Below are positions 1 to 11,000 of a stretch of DNA of 64,000 bases, piece after piece. Numbering within the stretch: the first letter of the stretch is position 1; every line of letters starts with the position of its first letter. The position numbers and the translations under genes are program-made. Source of the DNA: Micractinium sp. NFX-FRZ (lineage: Eukaryota > Chlorophyta > Trebouxiophyceae > Chlorellales > Chlorellaceae); contig JAPTJF010000116.1 in the NCBI GenBank assembly GCA_029339195.1, forward strand, positions 79,018-143,017, written 5' to 3'. The notes below the pieces were generated by a model that saw nothing but the letters and a program-made list of their open reading frames with translations, searched no databases and was not told where the DNA came from.

Positions 1-3000
1 CCCGCCGTTGCTGGCGCCACCCTGCAGAGCCGTCTGCGCCGCGGCAATGTTGCCCAGCGCGGGGCTCAGCAGCGCGGCCGCCAGCTGGCGCGCCGCCGCG
101 TCCACCGTGCTCACCGCCTCCCCCACAAGCAGCTCCTGCACATAGGTGGGCCGCGTGGAGAACACGGCACCCAGCACCTCCCTGGCCGTGGAGTCAATCA
201 GTGGGCGCTCCTGCTGCGCCTGCTGTGCCGTCGCCGCCGGCACCTGCGCGGTCCGCAGTGCGCCGCCGCCGCCGCCCGCCAGGCTGCCCGCCAGGCTGGG
301 CATGTCGTTGCCGCCCATGCCGGCGCTGCCGCCGCCTGCCAGGCCATCTGTGGTGTAGTTGGACAGCCCCTTGGCCAGGAGCTCCACCCGGTCCAGTGAG
401 ATGTGGTCCCCGCCGGCAAACAGGAGCTCCTTGAGGGCGGCGCGGGCGCGGGGGTCGTCGTCGGTGAGCAGGCGGCGCGACAGGTAGGGCAGGCACTCCT
501 TGACGATGGAGTAGTCGGGGTCGGACTGCAGGGCGATGCCCTGTGGAAAAGGGAGGGCCGGGATGGGGGGGGACGGGGGAGGGGGGAGGGAAGGGTAAGG
601 CGGCGGCGGGGTGCAATGGCGCAGCCCCAACACGGGGGCAGGAGGGGGACCTGCAAGCTCGGCACTCGCAAGGGCAGCCATGCGGCCAAGCCTGCACACA
701 CCCAGAGGCAGAGCGCGCGCTGGCCACCCACCTCGATGACCGAGAAGGTGCGCAGGATGAGGGCAAAGTAGGGGGGCACCTGCGGGGTGGGGGGCGGGGG
801 GAGGGTGGCAGGATGCAGGTGAGCCGGTCGGTGAGGGCAGGCAACCCAGGGCAGGCAACCGACTGCTAGGCTGGGCTGGGTGCACGGCACTGCAGCAGCC
901 CCACATGCGCTCCCCCCCCAGAGGCTCCTCTCTCCGGCCCACTGCAACCCAAGCCACCCAGCCCAGCGACGCACATACTGCCCACCTTGCACTCACACCC
1001 TTGCATCCCCGCCGCATTCTCGTCCATCCCATCCCACACCACACCACCCATGCATTTCAGCCATCTTCAACTGGACTGAAGACAGGCGTGCCCACCTTGA
1101 ACTCGTACAGCTGCGTCATCTTCTCAATCTCCTCCATCACCACGGCAATGTTGACCTTGCGGGCGCCGCCGCCCGCAGTCAGCTGCGTGAGGATCGCGCC
1201 CAGGGGGCCGACCTGCGGGGAGGCAGCGGAGGCGCGGGCGGGATGGGTGGGCAGACGGGACGAGGTGCGATGATGGGCAGCCACAGGCCGCTCAGTGCGG
1301 GCACGCAGCGCCTCCGCTGCCGCCGCCGGTGCCGCCGCCGCTCACACCGCACGTGAGCATGTTCTTTTCGCACCCTCCAGCGCCTGCTTGTGTTGTCCAC
1401 TGTCCGAAAAGCCCGGGGCCACCAGCCAGCAGCACACCAGCTTGGTGCATGTGATCGTCAAGCCACCGCTCACCAGCGCCTGTTTGTCAGCCACAAAGCC
1501 CCACAAAGCCCAGCACCAGGTCCCCAACCCTCTCTCTCTCAACAAAGCCGGCACGCCGCCGCGTGGCAGGACGCCTCGTGACTCCGCCTCACCAGCGCCT
1601 GCTTGTTGTCCACCGAGTCCACAAAGCCCAGCGCCACCAGGTCGTCCACCAGGGAGTCCCAGTCCCCCACAGACAGGTGGGCAATGTACTCCATCAGGGC
1701 CAGCGCATACTCGCGGGGGATCTCCTGCGGGAAGGCGGGGGGGGGGACGTACGGAGGGATTGACTACAGGGTAGGCATGTGTTTTGGCCGGCCGGGCAGA
1801 ACCAGCACAGGCCGTAACTCACCCTTGCCCCCGAGGGTACGCAAGCCACCCAGCCAGGCAGGCAGGCACGCCTCGCCCAACCAGCAGAGCAGGCACCCCA
1901 GCCCAGCCACCCACACACCTGGATGAGCCCGTGGTCCAGGATGGCGATGCGCCCGTCGGTGGTGCGCAGCAGGTTGCCGGGGTGCGGGTCGGCGTGCAGC
2001 AGGCCCGTGTCCAGCAGCTGCGCAGTAGGGGAGGGGAGGCGAAGAGCGGCGAGAGTAGTTCAGGTAGGGGGAGCAGGGGGGCGGGAACGGAAGAGGCTGG
2101 CGGGGGTGCAGCCCCAGGCCAAGCACCCCGGGACCAACCTCAGCCTGGCGCAGCCCACAGCTTTTTAGGCCACCCCTCTCCCTCCTCCTCGCCTCCCTCC
2201 CCACCTGGATAAGGTAGGCTGAGAGCAGGGTGTCGCACAGCTGGCGCACGTCGGCTGCGCGGCTGTCTGTGAGCCGCTCCCCCTGCACCCAGCTCGTCAC
2301 CAGCACGTCGTTGGTGCTGCCCTCCTGAATGACGTCGGGGATGACGATGCCGCCCAGCCCGCTCAGGTCTGCACGGGAGGTGCGGAGAAGGGAAGGGGAT
2401 GGTGGTTAGAAGGAAAGACAGGAGATAAAGGTGGGACGGCAGGCAGATGGTGGTGTGCTGTCACAGGGTGAGTGCAGGGGGGGAAGGGGGTGGGGAGATG
2501 CTCATGGGAAATGCTCATGCACTCATAGATAGATGGATTGTGCTGCGGCCGCCGCGTGTGCGCACTCACCCTCCTTGAACTGCCGCGTGTTGTCCGCCTC
2601 CAGCCCGTAGTTCATTTCATCCAGGAACCGCCCCGCCCAGTTGTCGATGATGCCCACCCAGTCGCTGCGCACGGAGGGCATGGCGCGCAGCTGGAGCGCC
2701 ACCTGGCACACAAACAAGGTGGGGGGAGGGCGGAGGGGGAGGCAGGGCAGGGGGTGAGCACACGCGGCTGGAAAGTGCAAGCCCGTGTGCACCAGCTTTG
2801 TATGCCCGGCGCCTGGCACCGGCCACTGCTGGGTGCACGGCTGCAAGCGGAGCGTGAGCGCCCGCTGTCTCTGCAGCACACGATGCCGCAGGAGCTGTGC
2901 TGGGGAAACGGGACAAGAGCACAGAGGGTGCCCAGGCAGGGCTGCCCAGCGTGCTGCCCACCATGCTGCCCCGCCCCACCTGGCGCATGAGGTACAGGTC

Positions 3001-5206
3001 CAGCGACACGCTCTCCAGCACGCCTGGGCGGCGCACCTGTACAGGGAAGGGGAATAGGGGAGGGGAGGACTCGAGGTGCTGCAACTCCTGCTGACATACA
3101 CGTGCACTCACCCTGGCCCCGATACACAGATGAGCCTGCCTCACTACACCTCCCCCTCCTTGATGGCCACTTCGTGGCCCCGCCGTTCCCTGCTCCAATC
3201 CCCCCACCCCACACACTGCCACTCCTCCTCCCTGCCCCTCAATCGCTCACTCCAACGCTCAGCCAGCCCCACCTTGATGGCCACCTCTCGCCCGCCGTCG
3301 CGCAGAGTCCCCCTGTACACCTGCCCCAGGGAGGCCGCCGCCACCGCGCTGTCCGACAGCTGGCTGAACACCTGGCCCAGGGGGGCGCCAAAGGAGCGCT
3401 CGATGGAGGCGTAGGCCTGGGCGTCGGGGAAGGGCGGCACGCGGTCCTGCAGCCGCTGGATGGCAACCAGGTAGGCCGGCTGCAGCAGGTCCACGCGCGT
3501 GCTCATGGCCTGGGCAACCTGCGGGGAGCCATGCGCAGAGGGGTGGGTGCAGGCAAGGAAGCGAAGCGATGAGAAGAGCACAGGCCATGAGATGCGATCA
3601 GAGGACGCAAGCTGGCTGAGCCGGTTGCCACGGCGGCCCCGCTGCAGGCACACACAGCAGGGCCAGCCTGCCGCGGCTGCCGCCTGCCCTGCCACAGCCC
3701 GGCGCCTGCCCCCGCCAAGCCGCACCTTGACATAGGCAGGGCCCAGGCGCTCGATGGACTGCATTGCCTGGTCGGCCCGCGGCCCCATGTTGCGCTCCAT
3801 TGTGCCTGCAGGGTGGCAGCGGGGTGAGGCAGGGAGTTGGCAGGGTGGGTGGGGGGATGGAATCCCAGCTGCAGCAAGCAGAGGTCAGCGTGTGGTGGTG
3901 ATGGTGCTGGTGTGTGGTGGTGGGTGGGTCGGGGGGGGGCATGCAATGCGCTACGAAACCATCTGCATTGCTCTAAACTCCAGCAGCAGCAGCAGCAGCA
4001 GCAGCAGAAACAGCAGCAACAGCACAGCAGCCAGCCAGCCATTGCCTGCACATGCAACAAGCGCTTGCACCACCATCTGGCCACCAGCTCAGCCCAGCTT
4101 CACCGCCCAAGAGGCACCCACCTGCGGCCATGTCTGCCAGCAGTGCTGCCCCGTAGCTCAGCGCCTCCCCAGACACCTCCAGCACGCGGCGGGCCACCAG
4201 GGTGGGGCGGCGCCGGTAGTAGGCCTCCACCGCCGCAGCATCCCAGCTGGTGGGCAGGAAGTCGCCGCCGTCACGGCTGCCCATGCTGCTGCTGGCCAGG
4301 CTGCCGCCGCGGCTGCCGCTGCCGCCGGTGCCGGAGCCGCCGCCCGGCTGGTCGTCGTCTCCCTGGCGGGGCACAGACAGGGCGATGAGCGCGGCCACGC
4401 CCGCTGAGATGAGCGCCAAAGTTTGCAGGCTGTAGCCGGCATACTGCCCACTGGACAGCTGCTGCGCCAGGCTGGCGGCTGCGTCGCCTCCCGCCTGGCT
4501 GGTCGAGGGCAGCCCCAGCTCCAGTTGGGTGGCTGCCGTTGCGGCCTGCTGCGCACCTGCCGCCACCCGCTGCAGCTGCGCAGCCACCGCTGCCAGGCCG
4601 TCACGCACGTCGCCGGTGGCGGCAGCACCCAGCTCCTCTGGCAGGCCGCCTGCTTGCTCTGTGAGTGCCGTCAGCCTGTGCAGATTGTCGCTCAGGGCTG
4701 CCTGCAGGTCGCGCAGCGCACCGGTCAACTGATCCGCGCCAGGCGGCTGGTGGGACTGAAGCACCGCTGCCGCCGCCGCCATCGACTCCTCCAGCACAGA
4801 GCTGCCCCAGTGGGGCGCCGTGGCGCGCCCATCAATGAGGTCTGTTGCTGCTGCGGGTCAGAGGGGAGGCAGTCAGATGGAGTGGGTGTGAGCAAGAGGC
4901 ACAGGGCTGCCGCCTGCGGGCGCTGCCGCCGCCGATGCCACACCACCACCACAGGTGCTGGTGCCCTGGTGCACCAGCCAGCCAGCCAGCGCGTGACCGG
5001 GGCTCACCTGTGGTCAGACTGGGCGCTGAGGGGAGGCTGAAATTCGTGGAGGAGAGTGCCTGCTGCACCACAGTGGCAGTGGGGAGCTGGGGAGGCGGGG
5101 TGGGCGCATAGGACCAGGGAGAGCCTGCTGTCACTATCAACGATTTTCTGTGGTTCCGCCGCGCCGGCTGAGAGGCCGTGAAGCCACGGCTTTCGACCGC
5201 ACGCAT
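1..5206 (-). CDS. Plastid ABC1 atypical kinase (ABC1K family), 3' end outside window
   Basis: UbiB/ABC1-type protein-kinase-like protein. Plant and algal ABC1Ks act in plastoglobules on prenylquinone and lipid metabolism. About 12 exons are visible on the minus strand. The start at 5206 (MRAVESRGF) gives a basic, Ser/Thr-rich transit-like leader (exon to about 5008). A linker and the motif EAYYRRRP follow (4122-4841). Then come GPAYVK / VAQAMSTR (across 3726-3522), the Ala-rich nucleotide loop AAASLGQVY and VAIK (about 3270-3380), DEMNYGLEADN (about 2600), HADPHPGN and ILDHG (1920-2026), and a C-terminal part with VPPYFALILRT (732-780) and RRLLTDDDPRA (about 450-490). The order and C-terminus recall ABC1K3, but subfamily assignment is uncertain. 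The last visible exon (1-540) stays open at the edge. Odd points are KVAQ in place of KxGQ and DHG in place of DFG. It is divergent from the carrier gene, 272 nt away. Confidence 0.85.
1378..1650. repeat. Three-copy ladder of a splice-donor region in the ABC1K gene
   Basis: The real exon end (minus strand, donor at 1592) lies at about 1588-1650 and encodes DLVALGFVDSVD. Decayed copies of the same stretch occur inside the downstream intron at about 1468-1530 and 1378-1430. On the plus strand all three share a block like CAGCGCCTG(C/T)TTGT, followed by AAAGCCC and CACCAG. Spacing is about 90-120 nt. The copies have indels and no open frame, so they are intronic remnants and not exons. Confidence 0.8.
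3980..4030. repeat. CAG-rich microsatellite in an ABC1K intron
   Basis: An interrupted (CAG)n tract, with AAACAGCAGCAACAG in its second half, lies inside the intron between the exons ending at 4122 and starting near 3804. It is non-coding on both strands as far as I can tell. Confidence 0.7.
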
Positions 5207-5478
5207 TTCTGAAGCCCGCTTGAGAGCTAGCAAGCAGTCCCTTCTGAATCCTATCTGATCAAGTATGATGTCGGTCAACTGCGGCAGCGTTGCATGGCTT
5301 GCAGGAGCCCATGTGCCGGACAGCAAGGCGCCAGCCGTGCAGGTGAACCCAAACTCGCCCAGCAGGCACGCCAACTTCGTTGTGCTGGGTCGCTGTCGCA
5401 CCGCATTCATTTACCGCCTCTCCAGGAGCCCTAGCATTGAAGGTTGCACGCTTCAAGGGTCGACAGCAAAACGCAGCC
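5207..5478. promoter_or_regulatory. Divergent intergenic region, ABC1K / mitochondrial carrier
   Basis: This 272-nt gap separates two head-to-head start codons, so it must hold both promoters and both 5' leaders unless further upstream non-coding exons exist. I see no TATA box or other clear motif. An in-frame upstream extension of the ABC1K start (to 5410 on the minus strand) is open but reads like random coding. Confidence 0.5.
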
Positions 5479-7450
5479 ATGGGCTCCAGGAGCACTGTGA
5501 CACCGCTGGAACACACGGCCATAGGGGCCTTGGCGGGCGTGGTGGAAGTCAGCATTATGCAGGTGAAACCGGTGGGGTGATGGTGATGGAGTGGCCCTGC
5601 CGCTGCCGCCGCCACTGCTGCCGCCCCCGCCAGGCTGCCTTGCACGGCAGGCCTGGCACCCTGCAGTGCCGGGGCGCAGTGTGTCTAATGCATGCATTGC
5701 CTACCTGGTGCCTTATACCTGTGCTGCAGCCGACGGTGGGCATCAAGAATGCGCTACAGGAGGGGCGTCCGGTGCCGCGCACCATCCCCACGCTCTACCG
5801 AGGGCTGGTGGTGAGTGAGCCTGGCGCCCAGAGCCGTCGCTGCTGCTGCCACTGCTGCTACCATTGCGACCAGGCCTGAGAGGAGCAGGAAATGGATATG
5901 CGGCCGGAGCGCCCAAGCTGTAATTTGCTGAGCCTGTACCAGTGCAGCAAGTTGCCACCCCCGCCTTGACCTGCCTTGCACCCTTGTGGACGTTCTGCTT
6001 CCCTGCTCATTCCTCCCCCTCCCCTCCCTGCCTGCCCCTCGCCTGCGCCCATGTTCTCCCCATGCAGATTAGTGCCGGCGCCATGCTGCCCATCACAGCG
6101 GTTCAGTTTGGCATGAATCGCTTCCTGGAGCAGACATACCGGCGGGTGCTGGGTGTGGACAGCCTGGACATGAAGGGGCGGGTGGCGGTGGCCATGGGTG
6201 CGGGAGCCTCCTCATCCTTCCTGGGCTGTGCCGCAGAGTGAGTGGCGCAGTCAAGTGGTTCCCGGTGGGTGGCAGGAGAACGGGACGGCAAAGGGGGCGT
6301 GGCGGTCGCCGCTGCCGCTGCTGTGCTGCTTGCGGCGGCGCCACAGGCCCCCCTCGTGCGCTTGCGTGCCGCCCGGCCTCCCCCTCTCCTTTGCACCCTG
6401 CCCCGTCCTTTGAGCGCTCCTGCACACTCACATGTGCACCCACACACCCGCAGCCCTGCCCACCCACCCCTGTGGATCTGCCCCCCCCCCGCTCCCCCCG
6501 CCCCCCACCGCAGGTTTGTGATGATCCAGCAGCAGAAGGCGGGGCGCAGCCTGCCCGCCGAGTTCCGCCACACACTGGCCACCTACGGCCCCCTCAAGCC
6601 CTTCAAGGGCCTCAGTGCCACCATGGCGCGAGAGTCGCTGTACGCGTGCGGCTACCTGGCGGTGGCGCCGCTGCTGCGTGAGGCGCTGGAGGCGCAGCCG
6701 GCGGTGGCCGACGTGCCGGGCGGGCCGCTGGTGCTGTCGGGTCTGGCGGCGGGGCTGCTGGCCACGGTGGCGACGCAGCCGGCGGACACGATAAAGACGC
6801 GCATGCAGGTGGGCGCGTCGGCTGGGGATTGTGTCTGTTGCTTTTATGGGCGTGGGGGAAGCAGGTGGAGGCAGGAGAGGCAGAAGGAGTGGGGTGAGGA
6901 TGCCAATGGCGGCGGGGAGCTGGGAGGGCAGCACGTTAAAGTGAGCCAGCAAGCTCTTTTTACAGCCGTCGGCGCTCCCTGCCTCCCAATACTCCCTGGC
7001 CCCTGAGGTTTCGTTGTGCCAAGCAACTATCAAAGCCACCTGTTTTTTGCTGCACCTGGGCTGCCCCCCCGGTGTGTGCCCGCAGGCCTTCCCCGACAAC
7101 GCGGCCAACCCAGAGTACCGCTCCCTCCTCTCCACCGTCCAGCACATCCTGCGCACCGAGGGGGCGGGCACCTTCTTTGCGGGGCTGTGGCCACGCGCCT
7201 TCCGCATCTGCTGCGCAGGCAAGCCGCGGGGCGGGGCGGGGAGGTCGACCCGGGAGGCCGGAGCCCGGTGCGGGGGGGCAAGAGCACCTGCCGCCGTGGT
7301 TGGGTTGGTAGTACCAGCCGCTCACGCCACCTGTCTGTGTACCCCTGTTGCCCCGGGCCTCCCCCTGCAGTGTTCATCCTCAATGGCACGCGCAACACCA
7401 TCGTAGATGCGTTGGACAAGCACCGCAGGCCAGGAGAGGCTGTGCAGTAG
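5479..7450 (+). CDS. Mitochondrial carrier family (SLC25-type) transporter
   Basis: Inner-membrane solute carrier; the substrate is not deducible. Six exons: 5479-5562, 5730-5810, 6068-6237, 6514-6808, 7086-7218 and 7371-7450. Together they total 843 nt and encode 280 aa, close to the usual ~300 aa of the family. Family hallmarks are GALAGVVEV in helix 1, a degenerate second repeat (FKGLSATMARES), and a third repeat with GLLATVATQPADTIKTRMQ, which is a good match to the PxD/ExxKxRxQ signature. The C-terminal part has FFAGLWPRAFRICCA. The first Px(D/E)xx(K/R) signature is split or poorly preserved (PTVGIKNALQ). Intron 5 uses a GC donor (7219), confirmed by reading phase. The start was chosen because exon 1 begins helix 1 almost at once, as in many carriers. 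Confidence 0.88.
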
Positions 7451-8069
7451 CACCGCAACAGTCGGCAGCTGCGGCGGCAGCCGGCCCGCGCTGGTCTGAC
7501 GGCCGCGCCGCTAGCTGGCTGGCAGCAGCGCGTCTCTCTGTATCTGACATTCCTTAGCCTTGCAACACCCTCTCCTGCTCAATTCAGCACTGTCCTTGCC
7601 CTTGCAACACAGCCTCCTGTGTACACGTGGAGGGGCGTGCAGGACAGCGAAGCTGGTGGACGATGAAAGGATGCCCCCCTCATGCAAATTGAGCTGGACC
7701 CTGCTGCGATCATGATTGCCGTCGGCCGCTGAGCACGAGGCTGTGAACCAGGGTTTTCGGGCTCGGTGAACCCACGCAGCTGGCTGGACTCTCTGCCTGG
7801 CGTCTTTGGGCAGCAAATTTCTTGGATCGCTGCCGGCTGCAGGTGGGGCGCGTAGCCGAGAAGCGTGGGCTTCTCGAAGGGCAGCGCGCAGAACTTGCCA
7901 TGTGGCTTTGGGCGGTGCGCTAGCTTGCCCCCGGTGCACTTCGACGGTGCTTTGAGCACCGATGGCATGCCGAATGAGCGGCGTCCGAGGTCCCCTGCTT
8001 GTACTGCGGCAACCCTGCCGCTGCCGCCGCCGCCGCCGCCTGCTGCCTGCAGGCGAGTGAGGCGCCGCC
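7451..8069. other. Intergenic region between carrier and SPS genes
   Basis: These 619 nt hold the 3' end of the carrier gene and the promoter of SPS. Open frames on the minus strand (7511-8241) are compositional and show no domain. There is no TGTAA, repeat or RNA gene that I can recognise. A (GCC)n stretch lies about 50 nt before the SPS start. Confidence 0.5.
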
Positions 8070-11000
8070 ATGGCTGCCGCCGACTCAACCGCAAACAACG
8101 CCTGGGTGGACTCGTACCTAGATGCACGTGAGTTGGTCTAATCTGGCCCCTGTTTGGCGTGTTTTTGCTGGGCACGCCGGCTGCCACGTGCCGCACGCCG
8201 CAGGCTAGCGTCGCCAGGGCTGGCCACACACCGCCCCCCACAGCTGCCCTGCCCCGCCTCTGCTGCAGTGCTGACGTACGGCCTCAGTAGCGAGTACCTA
8301 AAGTACACCAAGGAGGCCAAGGCAAAGGAGAAGGCGCCAGATGCGGACCGCAGCCTGTACAGGTGGGCGGCTGGGCGGGTGTCGATGGGCCGCCCTGCCG
8401 GGCAGCACACACGCTCAGCCACCTGCCGCCACGCTTGCACTTCACCTTGCGGCCTGCTGCTCACTCATTCTGTTATCTTCCCTCCTAGGCATGACGCCTC
8501 CGCACCCTGTGCACCGCCGGCCCCCTTTTATCGGGCATGCAGCCGCTGTCACGTGCCAGCTGTGCATGCGTGCCAGCCACCTCAGCCGCCTGCTGCCGGC
8601 AGTGCCTCTCAGACCCCTGCAGCCACCTGACGCTCATGGAGTCGCCCCCAACCGTCTGTTCCCCGCCATTCACTGTGTGTGCAGCCGCTACTACGTCCAG
8701 TCGCTGCTCAACCTGGACGAGAATGCTCTGCACAGCGCATGGAGCAAGGTGGGGGCAAGGGGCGGGGGAGACGTGTGGTGTGCGGTGGCGGCAGCACTGT
8801 TTGGAGTGGTGGCCAGCAGCAGCGGGGTGGTTGTGGTCTATCCGTGTGACCTGCCTGCTATTGAGGCTTAGTTGTGACGTTCAGATTGCCTGCCCTCCCT
8901 GCCTGGCCCCGCCTGCAGGCCTCCTCCGCCACCAGGCAGGGCGGCGAGAAGGATGCGCGCCTGCAGTACCTCTCCTGGCGCATCTGGCACATGAGGCGGC
9001 GCCACGCGCAGGTGAGCTGGGGGCTGGCACACAGCTTTGAAGGCGCACGGTCAGCAGAGCCGGACAGTGTGGCACCATCGCTGTGGCAGCGGTCAGAGCA
9101 GAAGCAGCCCACGGCTGGGCTCGGTCCTGTGTCGCTGCCCTGCCTCCCAATTGTATCGGCCCTCCCCCCCGGCCCCCCGCATGCAGGTGGTGCACGACCG
9201 GCGCAGCGCCGCCGCCGACGAGGTTGCCTCCGTGGTGACCGAGCCCACCAGCGGGGCATCATACAGCAGCGACGAGGAGGGCGAGTACGACGAATACTTC
9301 AAGCCCTATGGCCGCTTCAAGAGCACGGCCACGGGTGGGTGGGCTGCTGCCACCTGTGGGTGGTGGTGGTGCACGAGCCTGGGGGTGTTTGTTTCGGTGG
9401 TGTGTGAAATGGTGGGCGGATGGTTGGAGTGCGGATAAAAGGAGGGTGCCAGGGCTGGCGGCGGCGGCAGCGCTGTTGCTGCCGTGCGGTCAGGTAAGCG
9501 TCAAGAGAAGCAGCCACTGATGAGTTGGCCAAGGGTAGTGGTGCCGCTGCTCCCCGCTGGTGCTGTTGCTGGGGAGGGAGAGCACGTTCTGCCGCCAACT
9601 CCGGGAAGCGCTGTGCTCCGCCAAGATCACCACACAGATGTGAGGCCCTTGACGCGACTGCTCCCGCTTGTTCCTGCCGCCCTCCCGGTGCAGCGGACCG
9701 TGAGACGCGGGACAAAGAGGCGCGTGGCGGCAAGCAGCCGCAGCGCGAGTCCTCGCCGTTTGCGTCGAGCCCCACCGCGCGCGGGCGGGGCGGCGGCGAC
9801 CTCAGCCCGCCGCGTCAAGCCCCTCCGTCGCGGCTGGCGCCGGCGGAGGCCGTCAAGCCCCGCCCGTTGCAGGTCAAGATTGGGGGGCAGGAGGCGCTGG
9901 ACACAGGTGGGTAGAGGGGTTGCTGTTGGCGGTGGTGGTGCCTCTGTCCTGCCGCTGCCTACCTCTGCTGCTGTGCTGGGGTGTGGGCGTGGCCCAGGAT
10001 GGCACGACATGCTGGCTGCTGCTGGTGCTGCCGTGTCACTGCCATCTGCTCCCGTTTGCCACCACCTCTGAGCTGCACATGTTCAGAACACAAATCAAGC
10101 GATGTTTGGGGGTGTGCGCTGCCCCCTTGCCGCCCCGTAGCCCCTCAACACCCGCCCACCTCGCCCCACCCCCTTGCTTCCCCACCCCCTGCTGCGCAGT
10201 GTTTGAGGATCTGAGCAAGCTCCAATACTCCTCATCTTTCTCTCTCTCCCTACAGCTCACTTCCTCTTGCTCTGCACCCCTTGCCTCCCTGGCCCCTGCT
10301 GCCCAGTGTTTGAGGAGTTTGGGACACCCAGCGAGGGTCAGACGCCACGCGCGCCGCTGGAGCACCGCTTTGAGCGCCTCTACTGCGTGCTCATCAGCCT
10401 GCACGGCCTGGTGCGGGGGGAGCGCATGGAGCTGGGATGCGACTCCGACACCGGCGGCCAGGTGAGGCCGGGCAAGCGGGGGGTGGGTGGGTGGGGAGGG
10501 CGCTGCAGGCGAGGGAGAAGCGCAGTGAGGTGTGGAGAGGCAGCTGCACTAGACAGGAGGTGAAGGTGGATGGGGAGGGGAGCAAGGCGGATGGGTGTGC
10601 GTGTGCCAAGAGGGAGCTCGTGACCAGGGTTTAGGGTTTAGGGTTTACTCTGCATCAGGTCAGCGCAGAAGCCCAGCAGTGGCCCCCCGCCTGTTCCTGA
10701 ACTGCCGCCATTGCTGGCGTCCCGCCTCACCCTTTACTGGGAGGTCGTGTGTTTGGAAGAGCCTGGCCAAGGCCCTGCCCCTCCCCACAGTGCCCCAGTC
10801 ATGTGTGTGGCGTGCAGTCACCCGATCTGCTCATGCCCACATATTCCCTCCCTCCTCGCACCCTCCCTTGCAGGTCAAGTACGTTGTTGAGCTGGCCAAG
10901 GCTCTGGCCCTGCACCCCTCCGTCTACCGCGTCGACCTCCTCACACGCCTCATCAAGTGAGGGGAAAGGGGGCAGGGGCAGCCCACATGGAGGCTCTGGG

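Noticed and set aside
8537..8700. Further acceptor copy before SPS exon 3 (GCAGCCGCT at 8545 and 8681)
   Set aside because: The shared block is only about nine bases in a GC-rich region and could be chance.
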